DNA of 8,700 nucleotides from Ignavibacteriaceae bacterium (GCA_026193755.1 JAPHUI010000025.1:1-8700); one strand, 5' to 3'. Counted from the stretch's first letter, positions 1 through 7,035 are shown. Numbers and translations are program-made. The notes: a model not told the origin generated them from the letters alone.

Positions 1-321
1 AGCCATTGTATTGCTCACGGTATTAATATGGGTAAAGGGATGCAGAATCAGAAAGCTGCAGTTGATTCCGGTTACTGGCAGCTTTTCAGGTTTAATCCAG
101 ATCTGGCTAAGGAAGGAAAGAATCCATTCAAGTTAGATTCGAAAGGATTAAAAATTCCGCTGAAGGATTATGCTTACATGGAAACGCGCTATAAAATGTT
201 AACCAAATCTCATCCGAAGAACGCCGAACTGTTAATGAAAGAAGCACAGAATGATGTAACGAGCAAATGGAAAGATTATGAGAGAATGGCTTCTTGGGAT
301 CCGGAAAAAACTGAAGAGTAG
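1..321 (+). CDS. nifJ: Pyruvate:ferredoxin (flavodoxin) oxidoreductase, C-terminal 106 residues (partial)
   Basis: This is the 3' end of a gene that begins left of the window; the frame is open from base 1 and ends at TAG 319-321. The first residues read SHCIAHGINMGKG, followed by VDSGYWQLFRFNP and a segment with KNPFKLDSKG. This matches the end of the thiamine-diphosphate domain and the C-terminal extension of one-chain PFOR/NifJ. The whole enzyme (about 1,200 residues in the family) oxidatively decarboxylates pyruvate to acetyl-CoA and CO2 and reduces ferredoxin or flavodoxin; it can run in reverse in autotrophs. The catalytic and Fe-S cluster parts lie outside the window, so intactness cannot be judged. 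A Met at base 28 is internal, not a start. The next gene follows after 30 bases on the same strand with no terminator between, so the two are probably co-transcribed. Confidence 0.93.
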   Translation, partial: SHCIAHGINMGKGMQNQKAAVDSGYWQLFRFNPDLAKEGKNPFKLDSKGLKIPLKDYAYMETRYKMLTKSHPKNAELLMKEAQNDVTSKWKDYERMASWDPEKTEE

Positions 322-351
322 AAATCACAAAATTTAAATCGAAGGTTTACA

Positions 352-1341
352 ATGGATTTATCAACGACTTACTTAGGCTTAAAACTTAAATCACCGATCG
401 TTCCTTCTGCCGGACCCTTATCGCAGGAAATATCTAACATTAAATTGATGGAAGATGCAGGTGCGGGTGCAGTAGTTATTTATTCATTATTTGAAGAGCA
501 GCTTGAGCATGATTCACTGGAGCTTCAGTATCACACTGAGGTTCCGTCTGAGAGTTTTGCCGAAGCAACGAGTTATTTCCCTGAACCTTTCGAGTACAAA
601 CTTGGTCCTGAAGAATACCTGAATCACATAAGAAAAATTAAGGAAGCAGTTAATATTCCTGTGATTGCGAGTCTCAACGGAAAATCTCTCGGCGGGTGGA
701 TAGATTACGCGAAACAGATTGAACAGGCAGGCGCCGATGCACTTGAACTGAATATTTATTTTATGGCTACTGATATGGATCAGAAAAGTGAAGAACTTGA
801 GAAAAGATATGTTCATATAGTGAAGAGAGTAAAAACTGAAATTAAGATACCCATTGCTGTAAAGATGCATCCCTTCTTTAGTTCCGTTGCGCATATGGCA
901 AAAGAGTTAAACAAGGCTGGTGCGGATGGACTGGTTCTTTTTAACAGGTTCTATCAGCCTGATATAAATCTTGAAACTCTTGAAGTTGAACCAAATGTAA
1001 TTCTCAGTACACCATTCGCAATGCGACTTCCTTTAAGATGGATCGCAATTCTTTACGGAAGAACAAATGCAGATCTTGCTGCAACAAGTGGCATCTACAC
1101 CGCTGAAGATGTAATAAAAATGATTATGGCAGGAGCCAAAGTTACTCAAATGCTTTCGTGCTTGTTAAAGTTTGGTATCGGTCATATTGCTGATGTTACT
1201 TCCAAGATGAAACTGTGGATGGAAGAAAAAGAGTATAAATCATTAGAACAGATGCGCGGAAGTATGAGCTATATGAGTGTTGATGACCCGGCTAAATTTG
1301 AGCGTGCAAACTATATGAAGGTTTTGCACTCATATAAATAA
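352..1341 (+). CDS. Dihydroorotate dehydrogenase-like flavoprotein (nifJ-linked type)
   Basis: The 329-residue protein has the FMN-binding TIM-barrel layout of class 1 dihydroorotate dehydrogenases. It opens with MDLSTTYLGLKLKSPIVPSA, has strand-like IPVIASLNG (102-110), then GADALELNIYF (127-137), IAVKMHP (168-174, K171 probably the flavin-contacting lysine), GADGLVLFNRF (190-200) and a phosphate-site-like tail from GIYTAEDV to the GA at 261-262. True DHODs carry an N-x-S-C/S-P-N motif with the catalytic base after the fourth strand. Here the same place reads LNIYFMATD, so the usual base is absent. This fits the annotated 'dihydroorotate dehydrogenase-like' family often found beside nifJ, so I do not assign pyrD; the substrate is unknown. 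The start is supported by GAAGG at 341-345, six bases upstream. A hairpin terminator follows. Confidence 0.88.
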   Translation: MDLSTTYLGLKLKSPIVPSAGPLSQEISNIKLMEDAGAGAVVIYSLFEEQLEHDSLELQYHTEVPSESFAEATSYFPEPFEYKLGPEEYLNHIRKIKEAVNIPVIASLNGKSLGGWIDYAKQIEQAGADALELNIYFMATDMDQKSEELEKRYVHIVKRVKTEIKIPIAVKMHPFFSSVAHMAKELNKAGADGLVLFNRFYQPDINLETLEVEPNVILSTPFAMRLPLRWIAILYGRTNADLAATSGIYTAEDVIKMIMAGAKVTQMLSCLLKFGIGHIADVTSKMKLWMEEKEYKSLEQMRGSMSYMSVDDPAKFERANYMKVLHSYK

Positions 1342-1362
1342 GATTTCTTCATAGCCTCCTAT

Positions 1363-1425
1363 ACGTTGCGGGTGGAACAGTTGTCCTCTAATCCTGTCCT
1401 GTTAGTTTTGTCCGCAACGTTTTTT
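1363..1425 (+). terminator. Rho-independent terminator after the nifJ/DHOD-like operon
   Basis: A perfect 9-bp stem pairs 1363-1371 (ACGTTGCGG) with 1412-1420 (CCGCAACGT). A second inner 5-bp stem pairs AACAG 1376-1380 with CTGTT 1399-1403. A run of T from 1420 to 1425 follows directly. It lies 21 bases after the DHOD-like stop codon and before the next promoter region. Confidence 0.85.
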
Positions 1426-1512
1426 ATTCCAGATCAAAAATTATTAAACGCAGTTCACCATTTGAACTAATAAACCTATTTTAATGTTAATTCAATAAAA
1501 ATTTTTAGGAAA

Positions 1513-2655
1513 ATGGCTTTATTCTTCACATTATTCTTTACTGTTTACACAGCTCTTAATTATTATATTTTTATAAGGGGATGGCAGGCACTGCATTCAC
1601 TGCCCTGGTTAAAACCTTTTTATGTTATAGCATTCATTGTAGCTGCGTATGGATACATTTTTGCAAAATTACTTTATAAATTCCTGCCCTCTATTATTTA
1701 TGATATCTGGTTAGGCATTGGTGCAATATGGTTTGCTTTTTTCGTTTATTTTATTCTTTTTCTGTTAGGATTGGATATAATTCGTCTGTTCGAGTCATCC
1801 TTTCATTTTCTGCCCAAATACATTTACAATAATTTCGAACAAACAAAGAAGATAACTGCCATTGTAGTAATTGCACTTGTCGGCTTAATTGTTTTTTTAG
1901 GAAATCTGAATAAAAGAGATATAACTATAAAAACTCTGAATCTTACTCTTCCGAAGGGAAATGGAAAGCTCAATGAACTTAATGTTGTTATGGCTTCGGA
2001 CTTACATCTCTCAACAATTGACGGGGAAAGATTACTTTCAAAAATTATTGATAAAATTAATTCTGTAAATCCGGATATAATTTTATTTGCCGGAGATATT
2101 GTTGATGATAAAGCTCTGATTTTAGAAGATAGAGGAATAGGTGAATCCTTTAAGAGACTTAATCCGAAATATGGAATTTATTCAATCACCGGTAATCACG
2201 AATATATCAACGATGTTGAACCAAGCGTTAAATTTATGGAACAGTACAGAATGAAAGTAATTAGAGATAATTATGAATTAATTGACAGCAGCTTTTGGTT
2301 AGTTGGCAGGGAAGACGTGGCAATGAGACAATTCACTGGTAAGGAACGAAAATCACTTGAACAGATTATAAGCTCGATAAATTCTGATTATCCTAAAATA
2401 CTTCTTGATCACACACCCATAAGGTTAGAACAAGCAGAAAAAAATGGAATTGACCTGCAGCTTTCAGGACACACACATCACGGACAAATTTGGCCCGGAA
2501 ATATTATCACCAATATGATTTACGAATTAAGCTGGGGATATTTAGAAAAAGGGAAGACCAAATATTATGTTTCATCAGGTGCTGGAACGTGGGGACCACC
2601 TGTCCGCACGGGAAGCAAATCTGAAATTGTTAATATCAAAATAAAATTTGAGTAA
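1513..2655 (+). CDS. Membrane-anchored metallophosphoesterase (YkuE/YaeI-like calcineurin fold)
   Basis: The 380-residue protein has about four N-terminal hydrophobic segments (roughly 1-22, 34-56, 63-92 and 112-131), then a soluble calcineurin-like phosphoesterase domain from about 155 to 380. All metal-site blocks are present: SDLHL with D163 and H165, GDIVDD with D195, GNHE with N228 and H229, H300 in LLDHTPI, and SGHTHHGQ with H320 and H322. The tail SSGAGTWGPPVRTG is typical of this family. Two metals would activate water to cleave a phosphoester; related YkuE/YaeI enzymes act on phospholipids or lipid-A precursors, but the substrate here cannot be read from sequence. The start at 1513 is preceded by TAGGA at 1506-1510, unusually close (2 bases), so initiation may not depend much on Shine-Dalgarno pairing. 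The gene stands alone behind a terminator and converges on the next gene. Confidence 0.9.
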   Translation: MALFFTLFFTVYTALNYYIFIRGWQALHSLPWLKPFYVIAFIVAAYGYIFAKLLYKFLPSIIYDIWLGIGAIWFAFFVYFILFLLGLDIIRLFESSFHFLPKYIYNNFEQTKKITAIVVIALVGLIVFLGNLNKRDITIKTLNLTLPKGNGKLNELNVVMASDLHLSTIDGERLLSKIIDKINSVNPDIILFAGDIVDDKALILEDRGIGESFKRLNPKYGIYSITGNHEYINDVEPSVKFMEQYRMKVIRDNYELIDSSFWLVGREDVAMRQFTGKERKSLEQIISSINSDYPKILLDHTPIRLEQAEKNGIDLQLSGHTHHGQIWPGNIITNMIYELSWGYLEKGKTKYYVSSGAGTWGPPVRTGSKSEIVNIKIKFE

Positions 2656-2664
2656 TCAGATTTT

Positions 2665-2728
2665 CATACAACCATATATCCATACAAACGAATGTGCTTG
2701 TATGGATGTATGAATGAATGTTTGTATG
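2665..2728. repeat. Nested inverted repeat between convergent genes, possible bidirectional terminator
   Basis: An inner perfect 10-bp stem pairs ATCCATACAA (2678-2687) with TTGTATGGAT (2698-2707) around a 10-base loop. It can be lengthened by ATGG-type pairing on both sides to about 2673-2712. An outer pair CATACAA (2665-2671) and TTGTATG (2722-2728) is also perfect, so the same 7-mer occurs twice in each orientation. It fills most of the gap between two convergent stop codons, as a shared terminator would. The flanking T-runs are short, so it may instead be a processing or stabilising hairpin or a small palindromic repeat. Confidence 0.6.
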
Positions 2729-2729
2729 T

Positions 2730-3614
2730 TTAAAAAGTAAACGTTACACCAAACTTTACGTTATCGAATGCGATTGGCGGCGTACTTGGAAATGGCCAGT
2801 TCATTTTATCCCGTCTTAATTCATAAATGCCATAACCCAAGGCACTCTTTAATACAAAAAATACAATTGGACCAGCGGCAGGTGAAGATTTAAAAACTTC
2901 TTTTATGAACACATCAAGCAATCCATTCGCGGCAAGCTCAATGATTCCGCTTCCTGCCCATTTCCAGAACAAGTGTCTTTCAAAAACAATTGATCTTTCG
3001 TAACCTGCTTCTAAGGCTATTAAGCTTGTTGCCTGAACCCGGACACCTCCTTCGCTGCTAGTACCGAAGCGAAAAGATTCATCGTATAACTGTTTTATTC
3101 TTTCATCATTTGGACTTAGTGAATCATCAGCAAAGTTTAGGTTTGTCCAGGTTAAAGATGATGTATAGTATGGGGTCACTGTAGCATTTTCCCCAATTTT
3201 ATAACCGTAACCACCTGACCATCCAACTCCAAATTGCCAGTTGTTAGTTTCAATATCTGAAGGTACATCGGAACCGCCAGCAAGTTCGGTTGAATTGCGG
3301 TTTAGGAATAAATAATTAAAAGTGCTTTTATCAATATAATCTGCGTATTTAGTTACCTTCTTATATGTATAACCAAGCTTTAGCTCAAGCAGATTATTAT
3401 CTGCAAAAGGTGCTTCGACATCCTTTCTGGACACATTGGAAAAGCCATAGTCAAGTGATATTGCAGGTTTCTTGTTAAGCCAGGCTTGCCATTCTTCAGT
3501 CTTTTCCAAATCCCATTTCCATTCTTCCTTACATTTTGTGGAATCCTGTGCGAAAGAATAAAAAGGTAGAAATGATATTAGTAATGCAGTAATCGTCAAA
3601 ATATGATGTTTCAT
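2730..3614 (-). CDS. Secreted protein, probable outer-membrane beta-barrel, function unknown
   Basis: The 294-residue protein starts with a signal peptide: MKHH, a hydrophobic core LTITALLISFLPFYS, and a likely cleavage after FA at position 22. The mature part begins with a Trp/Glu/Lys-rich stretch (about 31-46), then alternating hydrophobic/polar segments rich in Gly, Tyr and Thr (for example LELKLGYTYKK, WQFGVGWSGGYGYKIG, ATVTPYYTSSLTW). It ends KFGVTFTF, a terminal Phe with alternating pattern as in outer-membrane barrels. A hydrophobic non-barrel insert lies near 225-265 (ELAANGLLDVF, PIVFFVLKSALG), which is odd for a simple barrel. I recognise no named family. The start is well supported by a strong GGAGGAA (complement of 3617-3623), three bases from the ATG. 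It is a single gene, divergent from the 4012 lipoprotein gene. Confidence 0.78.
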   Translation of the reverse strand: MKHHILTITALLISFLPFYSFAQDSTKCKEEWKWDLEKTEEWQAWLNKKPAISLDYGFSNVSRKDVEAPFADNNLLELKLGYTYKKVTKYADYIDKSTFNYLFLNRNSTELAGGSDVPSDIETNNWQFGVGWSGGYGYKIGENATVTPYYTSSLTWTNLNFADDSLSPNDERIKQLYDESFRFGTSSEGGVRVQATSLIALEAGYERSIVFERHLFWKWAGSGIIELAANGLLDVFIKEVFKSSPAAGPIVFFVLKSALGYGIYELRRDKMNWPFPSTPPIAFDNVKFGVTFTF

Positions 3615-3730
3615 AGTTCCTCCGGAAAAAGATTTTTAATCAACTTATAAAAAATAACGTATCTATAATTTTTAAATGAATTTTTTTTGATGAACGGTAT
3701 CATGTCAAGACGAATGTACCTTCTGTAAGG

Positions 3731-3850
3731 TTACTTAACTGCATCTTTTATTTTCCATCTAATAACCTCATCAAGGTATTGATGAAATTTTGCAGGGAGG
3801 TTTTTGTATTTACCAAATAACAGTTTTTTTTGTTTCAGGTAGTTCCAACC
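3731..3850 (-). pseudogene. Relic of a transposase C-terminus (IS1595/DDE-like)
   Basis: Reading the minus strand from 3850 to the TAA at 3731-3733 gives 39 residues that look like real protein. They begin GWNYLKQKKLLFGKY and continue NLPAKFHQYLDEVIRWKIKD. The spacing of W-x-x-L-K, a basic stretch, then F/L-x-x-Y-L-x-E-x-x-x-R resembles the end of IS1595-type DDE transposases, where a conserved Glu precedes a final Arg/Trp-rich helix. There is no start codon in this segment; an in-frame TAG (3851-3853) and another TAA further up interrupt the frame, and nothing recognisable continues above. I infer a decayed insertion-sequence remnant. It could also be the end of an unrelated decayed gene. 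Confidence 0.45.
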
Positions 3851-3963
3851 CTAAATTCTTTTTATTACTTATGAAATATAAAAAACTATGCTCTGTTTGC
3901 TTATAATATTTGTAAGGAAATTGAATTTTCAACACCATAAACTTAAAGTTTAAGACTAAAAAT

Positions 3964-3993
3964 TTGTATTTTACACAATCTTTATTCTATAAT
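3964..3993 (+). promoter_or_regulatory. Sigma70-like promoter for the lipoprotein/DUF4920 operon
   Basis: A consensus -10 box TATAAT at 3988-3993 lies 18 bases after a -35-like TTGTAT at 3964-3969. The predicted transcript start is near 4000, giving a leader of about 12 bases that includes GCGGGA (4001-4006) as a possible ribosome binding site before the ATG at 4012. The very short leader is a caution. If the organism is a Bacteroidota member with a diverged sigma factor, the match may be partly chance in AT-rich DNA. Confidence 0.45.
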
Positions 3994-4011
3994 AATATCA
4001 GCGGGACATAA

Positions 4012-4833
4012 ATGTTAAAATTAAAAAAAATACTCATATTTTCTATCCTTCCATTTTTACTTGTAGGCTGCCTTCAGGTTGAAACTAATGTAAATGTTAA
4101 GAAAGATGGAAGCGGAACAATTAACGAAAAGGTGTTGTTCAGTAAAACATTTGTTAATATGATCAAGGAATTCGCACAATCTTTCAGTGATTCAGCATCA
4201 GCCGACAAGGAAGAATTTTCAATTTTTAAAGCTGATGAAATTAAAACCGATGCAAAAGATTTTGGCGAAAATGTTAAATACGTTTCTCATACGCTTATAA
4301 GCAATGATGACTGGGAAGGTTATGATGCAGTTTATTCATTTGACGATATAACAAAAGTGAAAATTGCTCCCGATCCTGATTCCAAAGTTGGTATCGGAGA
4401 CGAAGGAATGGAGGCCACACCAGATGAAGATTATTACTTTTTTAAGTTTATTAAAGGAAACGTTCCTGAATTAATAATTGATCGTCCGGAGATAAAATTA
4501 ACAGAAGAGACAGAAGAAAATAAGGACACAGTACAATCTGAACAGAATGATGAAGAAATGAGCGAAGAGTTTCTAAATATGATGAAGGGGATGAGTATAA
4601 GCGTAGCAGTTTTTGTTGATGGCAAAATAGTAAACTCAAATGCAAGCTATGTGGATGGTTCAAAAGTAACGTTATTTGAAATGAATTTTGGTGAGATGAT
4701 GAAGAACAAAGAAGCTTTTAAAGAATTTAAGAATAAAGAACCAAAGAATATTGACGAAATGAAACAATACCTTGAAAAATTTCCCGGAATGAAAATAGAA
4801 ATTGAAAAACCGGTTTCAATTAAATTTAAATAA
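4012..4833 (+). CDS. Secreted lipoprotein, function unknown (LppM-like N-terminus)
   Basis: The 273-residue protein has a lipoprotein signal peptide with lysines at 3, 5 and 6, a hydrophobic core, and lipobox LVGC with the acylated Cys at 20. After the Cys comes LQVETNVNVKKDGSGTINEK. A beta strand followed by KDGSGT and further alternating residues is a pattern shared with LppM/DUF3153-type lipoproteins, so I mention that as a weak family hint. The middle (about 163-184) is a very acidic Glu/Asp/Asn/Gln linker, probably flexible. The region 193-226 (SISVAVFVDGKIVNSNAS) looks like a second beta-rich part, and the end is Lys/Glu-rich. The Cys is followed by Leu-Gln, with no inner-membrane retention signal of the Asp type, so outer-membrane location is possible. 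GCGGGA at 4001-4006 supports the start. The DUF4920 gene follows 27 bases later, so they probably share a transcript. Confidence 0.8.
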   Translation: MLKLKKILIFSILPFLLVGCLQVETNVNVKKDGSGTINEKVLFSKTFVNMIKEFAQSFSDSASADKEEFSIFKADEIKTDAKDFGENVKYVSHTLISNDDWEGYDAVYSFDDITKVKIAPDPDSKVGIGDEGMEATPDEDYYFFKFIKGNVPELIIDRPEIKLTEETEENKDTVQSEQNDEEMSEEFLNMMKGMSISVAVFVDGKIVNSNASYVDGSKVTLFEMNFGEMMKNKEAFKEFKNKEPKNIDEMKQYLEKFPGMKIEIEKPVSIKFK

Positions 4834-4860
4834 TCAAATTATAATAAATAAAAATAAAAT

Positions 4861-5337
4861 ATGAAGCTCAAACTAATTTTATTAATCTTATTCTTTGGTC
4901 TAGGATTTATTCAGGCGCAAACCGATGAATCCAGATTAGGGACCGAAATAACACTAACTGAAAAAACCAAAATTTCTGATATACTTGCTCAACCAGATTC
5001 ATATCTGGATAAAACAGTTCTGGTTGAAGGTGAAGTTCTTGATGTATGTCCAATGATGGGCTGCTGGCTGGAATTGAAATCTGATGCGGGAGATGAAAAA
5101 CTAAAAGTAAAAGTGAAAGATGGCGAAATTGTTTTTCCAATAGACGCAATTGGAAGCACTGCTCTAGTTGAAGGTAAAGTATACAATATTGAATTAACAC
5201 AGGAAGAAGCAATAAAACACTTTCAGCATGTAGCAGAAGAAAAAGGTGAAGATTTCGATCCTTCGACTATTACCGGTCAAATGACAATTTACCAGATTGA
5301 GGGATTGGGTGCTGAAATATATAATAAGGAGAGTTAA
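4861..5337 (+). CDS. DUF4920-type secreted protein with a CPMMGCW motif
   Basis: The 158-residue protein has a signal peptide (KLKLILLILFFGLGFIQAQ, cleavage near 18-20). The mature domain reads as a small beta-barrel (OB-like): KTVLVEGEVLDVCPMMGCWL (51-70), EKLKVKVKDGEIVFPIDAIG (79-98), STALVEGKVYNIEL (99-112). The pair of cysteines C63 and C68 around MMG, the G-C-W, and the later F-P and V-E-G blocks match the DUF4920 pattern as I know it. The C-terminal helix holds H120 and H123 (HxxH). Cysteines plus histidines could bind a metal or haem, or form a disulfide, but no function is established. There is no Shine-Dalgarno site; the leader is almost only A and T, a Bacteroidota-style initiation region. 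It lies 27 bases after the lipoprotein gene and ahead of a hairpin terminator, so it is the last gene of that operon. Confidence 0.8.
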   Translation: MKLKLILLILFFGLGFIQAQTDESRLGTEITLTEKTKISDILAQPDSYLDKTVLVEGEVLDVCPMMGCWLELKSDAGDEKLKVKVKDGEIVFPIDAIGSTALVEGKVYNIELTQEEAIKHFQHVAEEKGEDFDPSTITGQMTIYQIEGLGAEIYNKES

Positions 5338-5347
5338 TTATTTTCAG

Positions 5348-5375
5348 GAGCTGCTTGTACGAGCAGCTCTTCTTT
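5348..5375 (+). terminator. Rho-independent terminator after the lipoprotein/DUF4920 operon
   Basis: A perfect 8-bp GC-rich stem pairs GAGCTGCT (5348-5355) with AGCAGCTC (5362-5369) around a 6-base loop, followed by a T-rich tail (TTCTTT, 5370-5375). It starts 10 bases after the stop codon of the DUF4920-type gene. Confidence 0.85.
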
Positions 5376-5457
5376 AATCTTGTTAATACATTTCTACTTT
5401 AAACTTTTTATTATAATTTTCATTCGTAGTTACTTTTTCTATACTTAAATTTACTTT

Positions 5458-5970
5458 ATGAATGAAAATAAAATAGAAAGACAGGTATTTACATATCCAC
5501 TTCTTTTTAGAATCATTTTTAGATATGGAAACGTAATAATTACGTTTTTACTGATTGTTTATTCTTTTCCATTGGCAGCCAACCTTGATAAAGATAAAAT
5601 ATTATTGATCCCTTTGATTATTACAGTTCTCGTTATCTATTTTTTAAACAGGCATTACCTTAATCTGTATAAAATTCTTCCTTATAAAATTGTTGCAGAT
5701 GATGAAATGCTAATTTGCTCTGGATTTTTTCTTTCGAAGAAAGAAATTATAATCCGTTATGAGAACATTGAATCTCTCTCAGGTGGCATTTTTGAAAATA
5801 AAATATCCGGTGTGATGAAAGTTTGCGACGGAAAAAATGGAATGTGTATCGGATTTTATCAGAGAATAACTAATTCGAGTAAGCTTGCAACTATAATATT
5901 GAGTAAGGTAAAAAGAGAATTATATGACGAAGTGTTGGAGAAACTTATAGCCAAAGGAAAAAAGGATTGA
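5458..5970 (+). CDS. Small membrane protein with bacterial PH-like domain
   Basis: The 170-residue protein has two predicted membrane helices (about 17-40 and 47-66) joined by a short charged loop, then a cytosolic domain. That domain reads LPYKIVADDEMLICSGFFLSKKEI (74-97), with RYENIESLSGG (100-110) and ISGVMKVC (116-123), and a final helix rich in Lys and Glu (about 143-168). This layout, two helices followed by a beta-rich domain with an I-x-x-E-x-I-x-x-I-E-S-type strand turn, fits bacterial PH (YdbS-like) proteins. Their role is poorly known. The leader is AT-rich with no clear ribosome binding site. It ends three bases before mnmA, so the two genes are probably transcribed together, although no functional link is evident. 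The domain call rests on pattern only. Confidence 0.72.
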   Translation: MNENKIERQVFTYPLLFRIIFRYGNVIITFLLIVYSFPLAANLDKDKILLIPLIITVLVIYFLNRHYLNLYKILPYKIVADDEMLICSGFFLSKKEIIIRYENIESLSGGIFENKISGVMKVCDGKNGMCIGFYQRITNSSKLATIILSKVKRELYDEVLEKLIAKGKKD

Positions 5971-5973
5971 AGG

Positions 5974-7035
5974 ATGAAAATTGCTGTATTATTGTCAGGC
6001 GGAGTTGATAGTTCAATCGCATTGCGATTGCTGAAGGATGAGGGGCATAATATTACAGCATTTTATTTGAAGATATGGCTGCAGGATGAATTCTCTTTTC
6101 TTGGTGAATGTCCCTGGGAGGAAGATCTCAAATATGCTCGTGGAGTTTGCGAACAAGCAAATGTTCCGCTTGAAGTAATTCCTTTGCAAACCGCGTACTG
6201 GGATAATGTAGTCTCGTACACTATCGAAGAAATTAAAGAAGGGAGAACACCAAATCCAGATATTTTTTGCAATAGCCTGATCAAGTTCGGTGAGTTTTAT
6301 GACAAGATAGATGATTCTTTTGAAAAAGTTGCAAGCGGGCATTATGCCAGAGTTGAGAAGATAAATGAAAAATATTTTCTAAAAACCTCTCCCGATCCGG
6401 TTAAAGATCAAACTTACTTTTTAGCTTATCTAACACAGCAACAGCTATCGAGAGCTTTATTTCCAGTTGGCAGATACAAAAAAACTGAAATACGCGATCT
6501 GGCTGAGAGACATAATTTACCAACGATGGCAAGAAGAGACAGCCAGGGTATTTGCTTTCTTGGACAAATAAAATTTAATGAATTCATAAAACATCATCTT
6601 GGTGAAATAGAAGGAGATATTATTGATATTGATAGCGGTAAAGTATTGGGGAAACATCCGGGTTACTATTATTATACAATAGGACAGAGATCAGGTTTAC
6701 GATTAGGCGGCGGTCCTTGGTTTGTAGTAAAAAAAGAAGTCAAGAGTAATATTATTTACGTTTCAAAAGAATATAAAATTGAACTAAAGCAGGATCAATT
6801 TAATGTTGGGAAGTTGAATTGGATAACTGATATAAAACCGGATAAAAAAGATTTAAAAGTTAAGATAAGACACGGTGCACATTTTTATGATTGTAAGATT
6901 GTGTGGGCTGATGAAGCAACCTTACTAGTTAAACTTGCTAAGTCCGATAAAGGAATTGCTCCAGGACAATTTGCAGTTTTTTACGATGAAGATATTTGTC
7001 TTGGTGGGGGAGTGATTTTACAGGATTCTGATTGA
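5974..7035 (+). CDS. mnmA: tRNA-specific 2-thiouridylase MnmA
   Basis: MnmA activates U34 of Lys, Glu and Gln tRNAs with ATP and installs sulfur from a persulfide relay, giving the s2U34 found in mnm5s2U-type wobble bases. The 353-residue length is normal for the family. The PP-loop SGGVDSS is at 8-14. The first catalytic cysteine is C99 in GRTPNPDIFCN (90-100), the second C194 in RDSQGICFLG (188-197), and ASGHYARV (120-127) and DQTYFLAYL (145-153) are the usual substrate-binding blocks. The central part has YYTIGQRSGLRLGG (233-246), and the C-terminal beta-barrel ends with APGQFAVFY (329-337). All key residues are present, so it should be active. The start matches the family (MKIAVLLSGGVDSS). 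It follows the PH-like gene by three bases, with AAGG directly before the ATG, suggesting translational coupling. Its stop directly abuts the opposite gene's stop. Confidence 0.97.
   Translation: MKIAVLLSGGVDSSIALRLLKDEGHNITAFYLKIWLQDEFSFLGECPWEEDLKYARGVCEQANVPLEVIPLQTAYWDNVVSYTIEEIKEGRTPNPDIFCNSLIKFGEFYDKIDDSFEKVASGHYARVEKINEKYFLKTSPDPVKDQTYFLAYLTQQQLSRALFPVGRYKKTEIRDLAERHNLPTMARRDSQGICFLGQIKFNEFIKHHLGEIEGDIIDIDSGKVLGKHPGYYYYTIGQRSGLRLGGGPWFVVKKEVKSNIIYVSKEYKIELKQDQFNVGKLNWITDIKPDKKDLKVKIRHGAHFYDCKIVWADEATLLVKLAKSDKGIAPGQFAVFYDEDICLGGGVILQDSD

Larger units (their letters stand above)
3615..4011. other. 397-base divergent intergenic region
   Basis: This gap separates the leaders of two divergent genes. 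Next to the left gene lies the strong ribosome binding site (3617-3623) and an AT-rich leader. The middle holds a short transposase-like coding relic on the minus strand (3731-3850). The right end holds a sigma70-like promoter (3964-3993). Two small hairpins (ACCTT/AAGGT around 3718-3731 and TCATCAA/TTGATGA at 3768-3785) are visible; the second lies inside the relic and may be chance. I see no tRNA, riboswitch or longer reading frame. Confidence 0.6.

Noticed and set aside
1466..1485. Short inverted repeat GTTCA-CCATT-TGAAC upstream of the phosphoesterase as an operator
   Set aside because: Only 5 bp per arm in AT-rich DNA, with no second copy or linked regulator; not distinguishable from chance.
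3768..3785. 7-bp hairpin TCATCAA-GGTA-TTGATGA as a regulatory element
   Set aside because: It lies inside the transposase-like coding relic and has no T-run after it; chance or coding constraint explains it better.
5412..5417. TATAAT as a -10 box for the PH-like gene
   Set aside because: No -35-like box lies at suitable distance; the nearest TTGTTA is 26 bases away, and such hexamers are common in this base composition.
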